Source: an uncultured Clostridia bacterium
GTDB taxonomy: Bacteria > Bacillota > Clostridia > TANB77 > CAG-508
Direction of reading: 5' to 3'
Assembly: GCA_947623615.1 (NCBI GenBank)
Contig: CANQHH010000071.1
Coordinates: forward strand, 1 to 6,659
Length of the DNA: 6,659 nt
Shown here: one piece after another, positions 1 through 5,909 of the stretch
Layout of the letters: the number at the start of each line of letters is the position of its first letter
Numbering within the stretch: the stretch's first letter is position 1
Made by a program: the position numbers and the translations under genes
Notes under the pieces: generated by a model
Database searches by the model: none
What the model was told of the DNA's origin: nothing
What the model saw: only the letters and a program-made list of their open reading frames with translations

Positions 1-518
1 AAAATAATGATGAAGTTAACCCACATATATGGACAAGTATATCGAATTATATAATGCAAGTTAGAAATATTGAAAAAGCATTAGAAGAAGCGAACCCTGA
101 AAATGCAGAAATTTATAGAAATAATGCAGATGAATATGTAAATAAATTAAATGAGTTAAAATTAAAATATGCTAGTGAGTTACAAATGTTAAGTGGAAAA
201 ACAGCAATATGTTTAAATGAATCATTTGAATACTTAGGAAAGGACATAGGGTTAATATTAAATGTAGTACATACAGACCATGAGGAAAGTGTACTATCAG
301 CTGAAACTATAAAAAGATTGATAGATGAAACAAGACAAAGTGATACGAAAATTATTATTGTGGATGTGAATGACAATTTAACTAATGCTCAAACAATTGC
401 AAATGAAACAGGGGCGCAAATATATAAATTAGATTCAGCAATAACAGGATCATTAAACAAAGAAGCATACATAGATGTTATGGCTGGTAATATAGAAATA
501 TTAAAAAATGGAGAATAG
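1..518 (+). CDS. znuA: Metal ABC transporter substrate-binding protein (ZnuA-like), C-terminal part, 5' end outside window
   Basis: Extracytoplasmic metal-binding component of a cluster-9 ABC importer, normally a lipoprotein that captures Zn2+ or Mn2+ and hands it to the permease. The frame is open from the window edge: the codons at 3-53, before the first ATG at 54, read NNDEVNPHIWTSISNYI. They contain the family motif NPHxW, whose His (codon 24-26) is a metal ligand, so ATG 54 is not the true start. The signal peptide and first ligand lie upstream, outside the window. About 172 residues are visible of a family of roughly 300. Later landmarks are LNESFEYLG (about 213-239), a TDHEES stretch (about 273-290) and the C-terminal LDSAITG followed by NIEILK, whose Asp (432-434) matches the last family ligand. 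The position that is His in ZnuA and Glu in PsaA-type proteins is Asn here (216-218). The TAG stop is 2 nt before the ATPase gene, so the two are translationally close. Family assignment is firm; Zn versus Mn specificity is not decided. Confidence 0.88.
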   Translation, partial: NNDEVNPHIWTSISNYIMQVRNIEKALEEANPENAEIYRNNADEYVNKLNELKLKYASELQMLSGKTAICLNESFEYLGKDIGLILNVVHTDHEESVLSAETIKRLIDETRQSDTKIIIVDVNDNLTNAQTIANETGAQIYKLDSAITGSLNKEAYIDVMAGNIEILKNGE

Positions 519-520
519 AC

Positions 521-1252
521 ATGGATAAAGCATGTGGATTACATTGTACAAAAATTAATAATATAAGTGTAACGATAGGAAAAGACGAGATATTAAAAGA
601 TGTAAGTATTCACGTACATTGTGGGCAATTAACGGTTATAATAGGTAGAAATGGTGCAGGAAAGACTACACTATTAAAGGCAATTTTAGGAGAAGTAAAA
701 CACACTGGAGACATATCTTTTGTTGATAAAAAAGATAATTTAGCCAAAAGGATAAAAATAGGGTATGTCCCACAAAGTATAAATGTGGAGAAACATATGC
801 CTACTACGGTATATGATATGTTTGCATCTTGTATTTGTCATGTTCCAGTATTTTTGAAGAAAGACAAAAAGATTTATGAGGAAATAAAAGAACATTTGAA
901 AATATTTGGAGCAGATAGTTTAATAGATAAAAGTATAGGGGATTTATCAGGTGGAGAGTTGCAAAGAGTTTTAATAAGTATAGCAACTAAGCCAACACCA
1001 AATTTATTAATATTAGATGAGCCTGTATCAGGAATTGATAAAAATGGTATAAATGATTTTTATCAAATTATTAGTAAATTAAAACAAGAATATGATATGT
1101 CTATTATACTAGTATCACATGATTTAGAACTTGCTGGAAAGTATGCAGATAAAGTAATTTTATTAGATAAAGAAGTTATAAAAGAGGGAACACCTAAAGA
1201 GGTATTTAATAGTTTAGAATTCAAAAAAAGATTTGGAACTATAGCGATTTAG
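521..1252 (+). CDS. znuC: Metal ABC transporter ATP-binding protein (ZnuC-like)
   Basis: Cytoplasmic ATPase that powers the metal importer. All ABC motifs are present in 243 aa: Walker A GRNGAGKTT (42-50), Q-loop Gln85 in YVPQ, signature LSGGE (142-146), Walker B LLILDE (162-167) followed by the D-loop SGID, and H-loop His200 in LVSHD. Length is normal for the family. The start at ATG 521 is supported by GGAG at 510-513 with 7 nt spacing, lying inside the end of the binding-protein gene, and by the position of the first beta strand. An oddity is the density of Cys and His near the N-terminus: CGLHC at residues 5-9, HVHC at 31-34, and CICH at 104-107. These are not needed for ATP hydrolysis and could bind metal, but that is inference. 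The neighbours, a metal-binding protein before it and an ABC-3 permease after it, support a zinc/manganese importer rather than another ABC class. Confidence 0.93.
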   Translation: MDKACGLHCTKINNISVTIGKDEILKDVSIHVHCGQLTVIIGRNGAGKTTLLKAILGEVKHTGDISFVDKKDNLAKRIKIGYVPQSINVEKHMPTTVYDMFASCICHVPVFLKKDKKIYEEIKEHLKIFGADSLIDKSIGDLSGGELQRVLISIATKPTPNLLILDEPVSGIDKNGINDFYQIISKLKQEYDMSIILVSHDLELAGKYADKVILLDKEVIKEGTPKEVFNSLEFKKRFGTIAI

Positions 1253-1330
1253 GTCAGGGACAATAAAAAATAAGAAATAAGAAGTAAATATTAAAAAGTA
1301 AAAAATATAAATAATAAATATGGAGGAGAA
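1253..1330 (+). other. A-rich low-complexity spacer between znuC and znuB
   Basis: This 78-nt gap is unusual inside an operon whose first two genes are only 2 nt apart. It opens with GGTCAGGGACA (1252-1262), which resembles the G-rich repeat found after znuB. It then becomes almost pure A/T with scattered G, as recurring TAAGAA, TAAAAA and AAGTA words, up to the znuB ribosome binding site GGAGG (1322-1326). I see no hairpin terminator, no convincing -35/-10 pair and no open reading frame. It is probably a degenerate low-complexity insert. Confidence 0.5.
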
Positions 1331-2176
1331 ATGGAAGCAATATATAGTATTTTAGAGGCTATAATACCTTTAGAATTTATAGATTATGCATTTATGAAAA
1401 ATGCTCTGATTGCAATTATATTGATATCTCCGATATTTGCAATATTAGGAACAATGATAGTAAATAACAAAATGGCATTTTTTTCAGATGCATTAGGACA
1501 TTCTGCATTAACAGGTATTGCAATAGGAATGGTATTAGGAATTACAAATATAAATATTGGAATGATTATATTTGCAGTGGTATTTGCGTTATTGCTAAAT
1601 TATGTAAAAAATAAAATATCATACGGAGCAGATACAATTATAAGTGTTTTTTCATCAATAGCCATTGCGCTGGGACTGGCAATGCTAGCACAAAGTGGAA
1701 ATTTTAATAAATATTCCAGTTATTTAGTAGGAGATATTTTAGGAATAACAGAAACTGAAATATTATATGTATTTGTAGCAGCAATTATAGTATATGCATT
1801 TTGGTATATTACATTTAATAAATTAAATGTAATAAGCATAAATAGTACATTAGCAAAAAGCAAAGGGATAGATGTAAAAAAAATAGATAATATATATGTA
1901 GTGTTAATTGCCGTAATGGTAATGATTTCAATAAGGTGGATAGGAATACTTTTAATAAATTCACTATTAATATTACCAGCAGCATCAAGCAGAAACATAT
2001 CAAAAAATATGAGGCAATATCATTTATTTGCGGTATTATTTTCATTGTTCTCAGGAATAGCAGGTTTAGTAATATCATATTATTTCAATATACCAACAGG
2101 ACCTGTAATAGTACTACTATCAGGCATAATTTATTTTGCCACTTTAATAGGGACGGGTCCAAATCACTCAAAATAG
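1331..2176 (+). CDS. znuB: Metal ABC transporter permease, ABC-3 family (ZnuB-like)
   Basis: Integral membrane permease that forms the metal channel with ZnuC. The 281 aa are strongly hydrophobic, with roughly seven to nine likely membrane segments (for example about 25-45, 53-70, 75-92, 102-121, 144-162, 188-218, 232-252, 256-274). Family signatures are FSDALGHSALTGIAIG (51-66), the conserved loop after the first helix, and IGILLINSLLILPAA (204-218), matching the VGxLLVxALLxxPAA motif of ABC-3 permeases. The start at ATG 1331 has GGAGG at 1322-1326. The last eight residues, GTGPNHSK (274-281), are encoded by a short G-rich repeat at 2150-2160 and the sequence after it. They are polar, unlike the preceding helix, and are probably not ancestral. 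The gene follows znuC after an A-rich gap and is followed 32 nt later by trpS. Confidence 0.92.
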   Translation: MEAIYSILEAIIPLEFIDYAFMKNALIAIILISPIFAILGTMIVNNKMAFFSDALGHSALTGIAIGMVLGITNINIGMIIFAVVFALLLNYVKNKISYGADTIISVFSSIAIALGLAMLAQSGNFNKYSSYLVGDILGITETEILYVFVAAIIVYAFWYITFNKLNVISINSTLAKSKGIDVKKIDNIYVVLIAVMVMISIRWIGILLINSLLILPAASSRNISKNMRQYHLFAVLFSLFSGIAGLVISYYFNIPTGPVIVLLSGIIYFATLIGTGPNHSK

Positions 2177-2194
2177 GAATTTGGGGACAGGTCT
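2150..2194 (+). repeat. Short G-rich repeat pair with imperfect hairpin, overlapping the znuB 3' end
   Basis: Two near-identical 11-nt units lie 34 nt apart: GGGACGGGTCC (2150-2160) and GGGACAGGTCT (2184-2194), matching at 9 of 11 positions. Their flanks form an inverted pair, CCAAAT (2159-2164) with ATTTGG (2179-2184), so the RNA could fold into a weak hairpin over the znuB stop codon. The G-rich words stand out against the AT-rich background. A related permuted string, GGTCAGGGACA, lies just after znuC (1252-1262). This looks like a small dispersed intergenic repeat. A role as a terminator is doubtful, because the right arm is not followed by a T run and trpS begins 15 nt later. Confidence 0.5.
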
Positions 2195-2208
2195 AAAAGG
2201 AGGAAAAA

Positions 2209-3219
2209 ATGGAGAAGAAAAGAATTTTAACAGGAGATAGACCAACAGGGAGATTACATATAGGGCATTATTTTGGTTCACTAAAAACAAGAGTTGAAAT
2301 GCAAAATAGTGGAAAATATGATCCTTACATATTAATTGCAGATGTTCAAGCATTAACAGATAATTTTAATAATCCCGATAAGGTTAGAAAAAATGTTAGA
2401 GAGGTAATGTTGGATTATTTGTCTGTTGGTTTGGAACCTGAAAAAACAACAATATATATACAGTCAATGATTCCAGAAGTGGCTGAATTAACAGTTTTTT
2501 ATTCTAATTTAGTGACAATATCTAGACTTCAGAGAAATCCTACAGTAAAAACTGAAATTGCGCAGAAAAAAGAATTGTTTGGAGAAAGCGTAACATACGG
2601 ATTTTTAGGATATCCTGTTAGCCAGGCTGCAGATATAACAGCTTTTGAGGGAGCTTTGGTTCCAGTAGGAGAAGATCAGCTTCCTTTAATAGAACAATGC
2701 AAAGAAATAGTAAGAAAATTTAATAGTATTTATGGAGAAACTCTAGTTGAGCCAGAAGCGGTTTTGTCAAATGCAAAAAGAATAAAGGGATTAGATGGAA
2801 ATGAAAAGATGGGTAAATCACTAGGCAATGCTATATATTTATCTGATACTCCTGAAGAAATAAGTAAAAAAGTTATGAGTGCAGTAACAGATCCAAATAG
2901 AATAAAAAAGGATAGTAAGGGAAATCCTGATATATGTATGGTATCATATTATCACAAATTATTTAGCCCAAAAGAAGAGTGTGAAAATGTATGTGAAGAG
3001 TGTAGAGCAGGAAAAAGAGGCTGTGTTGCATGCAAAAAGCAGTTAGCTAATAATATAATAAAAACTTTAGAACCAATTAGAGAAAAAAGAGAGTATTATG
3101 AAAAAAGGCCAGAATTGGTTGATAAATTCTTGATTGAAGGAACACAAAAGGCCAGAGAGACCGCAAAAGAAACGATGAAAAAAGTAAAAAGGGCAATGAA
3201 GTTAGATTATTTTGAATAA
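2209..3219 (+). CDS. trpS: Tryptophan--tRNA ligase (TrpRS)
   Basis: Class I aminoacyl-tRNA synthetase that activates Trp with ATP and charges tRNA-Trp in the cytoplasm. The 336 aa are full length. The signatures are LHIGHYFGSL (HIGH at residues 17-20), the Rossmann-fold catalytic core with GEDQLPLIE (154-162), and the KMSKS loop as KMGKS (200-204). The start at ATG 2209 has AAGGAGG at 2197-2203 with 5 nt spacing. The anticodon-binding region has clustered cysteines: C243, C258, C262, C265, C272 and C275. The set C243-x21-C265-x6-C272-x2-C275 closely follows the C-x22-C-x6-C-x2-C pattern that binds a [4Fe-4S] cluster in Thermotoga maritima TrpRS. Cluster binding here is inference. No T-box leader is present: the gap from znuB is only 32 nt, so any trp-specific control would have to act from elsewhere. 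The obg start codon follows 29 nt after the stop. Confidence 0.97.
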   Translation: MEKKRILTGDRPTGRLHIGHYFGSLKTRVEMQNSGKYDPYILIADVQALTDNFNNPDKVRKNVREVMLDYLSVGLEPEKTTIYIQSMIPEVAELTVFYSNLVTISRLQRNPTVKTEIAQKKELFGESVTYGFLGYPVSQAADITAFEGALVPVGEDQLPLIEQCKEIVRKFNSIYGETLVEPEAVLSNAKRIKGLDGNEKMGKSLGNAIYLSDTPEEISKKVMSAVTDPNRIKKDSKGNPDICMVSYYHKLFSPKEECENVCEECRAGKRGCVACKKQLANNIIKTLEPIREKREYYEKRPELVDKFLIEGTQKARETAKETMKKVKRAMKLDYFE

Positions 3220-3248
3220 TGCAAAATAAAATTTAGAGGAGAAAAGAT

Positions 3249-4520
3249 ATGTTTACAGATTATGTTAAAATAACTGCGAAAGCAGGAGATGGAGGAGATG
3301 GAGCTATATCATTTAGGAGAGAAAAATATGTTGCTGCTGGTGGTCCAGATGGTGGAGACGGAGGAAAAGGCGGAGACATATATTTTGTTGTAGATCCTAA
3401 CTCAAACACACTAATAGATTTTAGGTATAAAAAGAAATTTAAGGCAGAAAAAGGGAGCAATGGAGAAGGAAATAATAGGTATGGAAAAAGCGGAGAAGAT
3501 TTAGTAATAAAAGTTCCAATAGGCACAATTGTAAAAGATGCACTTACTAATAGAGTTTTAGCTGATTTATCACATGAAAATCAAAAAGAATTGGTTTTAA
3601 AAGGTGGAAGAGGTGGAAAAGGAAATGCTCATTTTGCGACAGCTACTAGACAAGCTCCACGTTTTTCACAAGATGGAGAAAAAGGAGAAGAGAAGGAATT
3701 AATACTAGAACTAAAATTATTAGCAGATGTAGGTTTAATAGGGTTTCCAAATGTAGGTAAATCTACTTTTTTAGGAAAAACAACCTCAGCCACACCTAAA
3801 ATAGCAGATTATCATTTTACAACATTAGAGCCAAATTTAGGAGTGGTAAAAACAGAATATGGAGATAGCTTTGTAATAGCTGATATTCCTGGAATTATTG
3901 AAGGTGCAAGTCAAGGAACTGGACTTGGTTTACAATTCTTAAGACATATAGAAAGAACAAGATTATTATTACATGTAATAGATGTGTCAGGCATAGAGGG
4001 AAGAAATCCGGTAGAAGATTTTGAAAAAATAAATAAAGAACTTGAAAATTACAGTAAAAAGTTAAGTAAAAGAACACAAATAATAGTAGCGAATAAAATA
4101 GATTGTATGCAAGATGATAATAATTATAAAGAATTAGAGAAAATTGCTAAAGAAAACAATATGGAAATATTTAAAATATCAGCGATAACAGGCGAGGGTG
4201 TAAAAGAGTTAATAAAAAGAGTTTCAGAATTATTAAAAATACTTCCAAAAGAAGACTTATTAGAATATGATGATAAGAAAGTATATACATTAGAAGAAAA
4301 TGATACTTATACTGTTAGAAAAGAAGATGGAATGTATATAGTAGAAGGTGAGCCTGTAGAAAAAGTAATGAGAAGAGTGAATATTTCTGATAATGAGTCA
4401 TTATACTATTTCCAAAAAAGCTTAGAAGACTTAGGAGTTAATAAGAAATTGAAAGAGTTAGGCATAAAAGAAGGCGATATAGTAAAGATTTTAGATTATG
4501 AGCTTGAGTGGGAAGATTAA
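3249..4520 (+). CDS. obgE: GTPase Obg (CgtA)
   Basis: Essential ribosome-associated GTPase acting in 50S subunit maturation and stress responses. The 423 aa show all three domains. The Gly-rich Obg fold covers about 1-158, with many GG(D/K)GG turns such as GGPDGGDGGKGG (31-42). The G domain covers about 159-330: G1 GFPNVGKST (165-173), switch I FTTLEPNLG (190-198), G3 DIPG (212-215), G4 NKID (282-285) and G5 SAITGEG (311-317). The C-terminal OCT domain covers about 340-423 and ends in the acidic DYELEWED. All nucleotide-binding residues are intact. The start at ATG 3249 is supported by GAGGAG at 3236-3241 with 7 nt spacing and by the family N-terminus MFxDYVKI. It is the last gene before a terminator at 4529-4560 and probably shares a transcript with trpS and perhaps the metal importer. 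Confidence 0.98.
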   Translation: MFTDYVKITAKAGDGGDGAISFRREKYVAAGGPDGGDGGKGGDIYFVVDPNSNTLIDFRYKKKFKAEKGSNGEGNNRYGKSGEDLVIKVPIGTIVKDALTNRVLADLSHENQKELVLKGGRGGKGNAHFATATRQAPRFSQDGEKGEEKELILELKLLADVGLIGFPNVGKSTFLGKTTSATPKIADYHFTTLEPNLGVVKTEYGDSFVIADIPGIIEGASQGTGLGLQFLRHIERTRLLLHVIDVSGIEGRNPVEDFEKINKELENYSKKLSKRTQIIVANKIDCMQDDNNYKELEKIAKENNMEIFKISAITGEGVKELIKRVSELLKILPKEDLLEYDDKKVYTLEENDTYTVRKEDGMYIVEGEPVEKVMRRVNISDNESLYYFQKSLEDLGVNKKLKELGIKEGDIVKILDYELEWED

Positions 4521-4528
4521 AAAAATAT

Positions 4529-4560
4529 AAAAATGTCAAAAATTTGTTTGACATTTTTTT
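4529..4560 (+). terminator. Rho-independent-type terminator after obg
   Basis: A perfect 12-bp inverted repeat has left arm AAAAATGTCAAA (4529-4540), a 6-nt loop (4541-4546) and right arm TTTGACATTTTT (4547-4558), running into a T tract to 4560. It starts 8 nt after the obg stop. Only two G:C pairs are present, so the hairpin is weak thermodynamically, but the T run is good. An A run on the left side would make a T run on the other strand, so it could work in both directions. Its right arm contains the lexA -35 box. Confidence 0.72.
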
Positions 4561-4576
4561 GTTTGTGTGGTATTAT
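4548..4576 (+). promoter_or_regulatory. Predicted sigma-A-type promoter of lexA, extended -10
   Basis: TTGACA (4548-4553, full -35 consensus) is followed after exactly 17 nt by TATTAT (4571-4576). TG at 4568-4569, one base before the -10 box, makes an extended -10. Transcription would start near 4583, leaving a leader of about 20 nt before lexA, with GGGAG (4595-4599) as ribosome binding site. The -35 box sits in the right arm of the obg terminator. No GAAC-N4-GTTC style LexA box is seen in 4521-4605, so the expected autoregulation has no obvious operator. The palindrome TGTCAAA/TTTGACA over the -35 box is a possible operator, by inference only. Confidence 0.78.
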
Positions 4577-4605
4577 TGGTAAAAATAAATAAATGGGAGT
4601 GATGT

Positions 4606-5277
4606 ATGTTGAATCGTAAAAAAGAGAAAGATGGCTTAACTAAAAGGGAAAAATCGATTTTAAAGTGTATAGTAAAGCAAATTGAAAAAAATGGTTACCC
4701 ACCATCTGTTAGAGAAATTGGTAAGGCTGTTGGCTTAAGTTCAACTGCTACAGTTCATGGATATTTAAAAAGACTTGAAGAAAAGGGTTATGTAAAAAAA
4801 GAAAATCAAAAAGGAAGAACTATAAAACTATTAAAAGATGAGAGTGGAGAATTATTAAATAAAAAGAAAAAAACAGAGGAAAAAGATTTTTATAGTGGAA
4901 GAGAAATGGTTGAAGTTCCTGTAATAGGTAAAATTACAGCAGGTGCTCCAATTCTTGCAGTAGAAAATGTGACAGATACATTTCCTATTCCGATAGATTT
5001 TGTTGGAAATTGTGAGAGCTTTATGCTAACTGTAAAAGGAGAAAGCATGATAGAAGCTGGTATTTTAAATGGAGATTATATATTAGTAAGAAAACAAAAT
5101 ACAGCAGAAAACGGACAAATAGTTGTTGCATTAATAGAAGACGAAGCAACAGTAAAGACATTTTATAAAGAAAAAGATCATATAAGATTGCAACCTGAGA
5201 ATAGTACAATGGATCCAATAATTGTACCAAATTGTGATATATTAGGTAAAGTTGTTGGTGTATTTAGAAAAATGTAA
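4606..5277 (+). CDS. lexA: LexA repressor, self-cleaving SOS regulator
   Basis: Transcriptional repressor of the SOS regulon; on DNA damage, RecA filaments stimulate it to cleave itself. The 223 aa have an N-terminal winged helix (about 10-75, with PPSVREIGKAVGLSSTATV at 32-50 as the HTH) and a C-terminal S24 peptidase domain (about 102-223). The cleavage bond is Ala112-Gly113 in ITAGAP. The catalytic dyad is Ser147 in GESM and Lys184 in TVKTF, so it should be cleavable. The protein is slightly longer than the usual 200-210 aa, mainly through a charged, Lys-rich linker (about 76-100). The start at ATG 4606 has GGGAG at 4595-4599 with 6 nt spacing. It has its own promoter, directly after the obg terminator. 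A small membrane protein gene starts 24 nt downstream and is probably cotranscribed. Confidence 0.97.
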   Translation: MLNRKKEKDGLTKREKSILKCIVKQIEKNGYPPSVREIGKAVGLSSTATVHGYLKRLEEKGYVKKENQKGRTIKLLKDESGELLNKKKKTEEKDFYSGREMVEVPVIGKITAGAPILAVENVTDTFPIPIDFVGNCESFMLTVKGESMIEAGILNGDYILVRKQNTAENGQIVVALIEDEATVKTFYKEKDHIRLQPENSTMDPIIVPNCDILGKVVGVFRKM

Positions 5278-5301
5278 ATATAGTATTGGTGGAGGAAGTA
5301 T

Positions 5302-5727
5302 ATGGGATATGACGAATTTTGGTTTATAGAAACTAGAAATCAATCTAAAAACCTAAAAAGATGGTTTATTTGGGGAATATTCTTATTTGTTTTTGTTGGT
5401 GTAGGCACTTATTTTGGTGTAAGATCTATGTATAACACAATGAATGATTATGAAATACATTCTGAGAATCCTGTCATAGTAGTAGATGAAGCTAAGCAAA
5501 CAAACGAAAATGGATACATAAAAGGAACGATAAAAAACAATTCTGAGGAGTTACTAAAGGGAAAATACATAAAATGTACGTTTTATACAAAAAATGGTAC
5601 AGAATTAGGAAACGAATATATTGAAATAGGAGATTTGCAACCATCGGAATCAAAAACATATGAACTAAAATTTAGATATTCAAATGTGAAAAAATTTATA
5701 ATGACTATTAGTGATAATAAAGAATAG
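5302..5727 (+). CDS. Small single-pass membrane protein with an extracytoplasmic FxLYD-like beta domain, function unknown
   Basis: I do not recognise a specific gene. The 141 aa have a short N-terminal cytoplasmic part with basic residues (KNLKR, 16-20), one membrane helix (about 21-42) and an outside domain of about 90 residues, by the positive-inside rule. The region 58-135 reads as alternating beta strands: GYIKGTIKNNSEELLKGKYI, then CTFYTKNGTELG, then DLQPSESKTYELKF. This is the layout of FxLYD/DUF3426-type immunoglobulin-like domains, in which a strand and 'NNS' turn precede xxxxFYxxxGxxLG and end with a 'L.PGes..F...' strand. That match is by eye only. The single Cys (92) gives no disulfide. 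The start at ATG 5302 has GGAGG at 5291-5295 with 6 nt spacing. The gene lies 24 nt after lexA and before a strong hairpin terminator, so it is likely cotranscribed with lexA and may be induced with it. It has no LysM domain, so it is not an evident YneA-type division inhibitor. Confidence 0.8.
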   Translation: MGYDEFWFIETRNQSKNLKRWFIWGIFLFVFVGVGTYFGVRSMYNTMNDYEIHSENPVIVVDEAKQTNENGYIKGTIKNNSEELLKGKYIKCTFYTKNGTELGNEYIEIGDLQPSESKTYELKFRYSNVKKFIMTISDNKE

Positions 5728-5728
5728 G

Positions 5729-5765
5729 TAATATGGCAGTCTGTGTAGATTGCCATATTATTCTC
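5729..5765 (+). terminator. Hairpin terminator after the lexA/membrane-protein unit
   Basis: The inverted repeat begins 2 nt after the stop codon: TAATATGGCAGTCT (5729-5742), tetraloop GTGT (5743-5746), AGATTGCCATATTA (5747-5760). This gives a 14-bp stem with one G:U pair. It is followed by TTCTCT, a short pyrimidine tail rather than a pure T run. The AT-rich lower stem can supply further Us. It should stop transcription of the lexA unit and insulate it from mreB/mbl. Confidence 0.75.
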
Positions 5766-5808
5766 TACTTGATTAATAAATAAGTTTCCAATTAATATAA
5801 AAAAACAA

Positions 5809-5837
5809 TTGATATTTTTTATGATATGTAATATAAT
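5809..5837 (+). promoter_or_regulatory. Predicted sigma-A-type promoter of mreB/mbl
   Basis: TTGATA (5809-5814) and TATAAT (5832-5837, full consensus) are separated by exactly 17 nt, with A/T-rich sequence before the -35 box that could act as an UP element. A start near 5844 would give a leader of about 65 nt before the ATG at 5910. The promoter sits in the 182-nt gap between the terminator and the gene, so it is well placed. No other candidate in the gap is as good. Confidence 0.75.
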
Positions 5838-5845
5838 TGTAACGA

Positions 5846-5878
5846 AAATGTAATAATAATGAAATGTAAATGTAATAA
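5846..5878 (+). repeat. Two 11-nt direct repeats in the mreB/mbl leader
   Basis: AAATGTAATAA occurs at 5846-5856 and again at 5868-5878, 22 nt apart, or about two DNA turns, just downstream of the predicted start site. A partial third copy, AAATGTAAATG, overlaps at 5862-5872. The composition is nearly all A/T, so chance in an AT-rich genome is a real possibility. A pair of regulator sites is only a suggestion. Confidence 0.3.
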
Positions 5879-5909
5879 AATAGATGCGATATATGAAAGG
5901 AAGATGTAG

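Noticed and set aside
54..56. ATG 54 as the start of the binding protein
   Set aside because: The frame is open upstream to the window edge and encodes the conserved metal-ligand motif NPHxW, so this Met is internal.
113..376. Minus-strand open frame opposite the binding-protein gene, and similar ones at 804-986, 1720-1998, 1815-2078, 2168-2353, 3260-3526, 3895-4077 and 5021-5230
   Set aside because: Each is a shadow of a well-recognised + strand gene, with low-complexity hydrophobic translation.
1936..2196. Plus-strand 86-codon frame overlapping the znuB end
   Set aside because: It is an out-of-frame reading of conserved znuB sequence; the permease motif in the other frame explains the sequence.
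2177..2208. T-box riboswitch or terminator before trpS
   Set aside because: Only 32 nt are available. The weak hairpin over the znuB stop has no T run after it.
4521..4605. Classical DinR/LexA box near the lexA promoter
   Set aside because: No GAAC-N4-GTTC or close variant is found on either strand in the gap; only a hairpin palindrome over the -35 box is present.
5302..5727. YneA-like SOS division inhibitor
   Set aside because: Location and single membrane helix fit, but there is no LysM domain; the outside part looks like a beta-sandwich domain instead.
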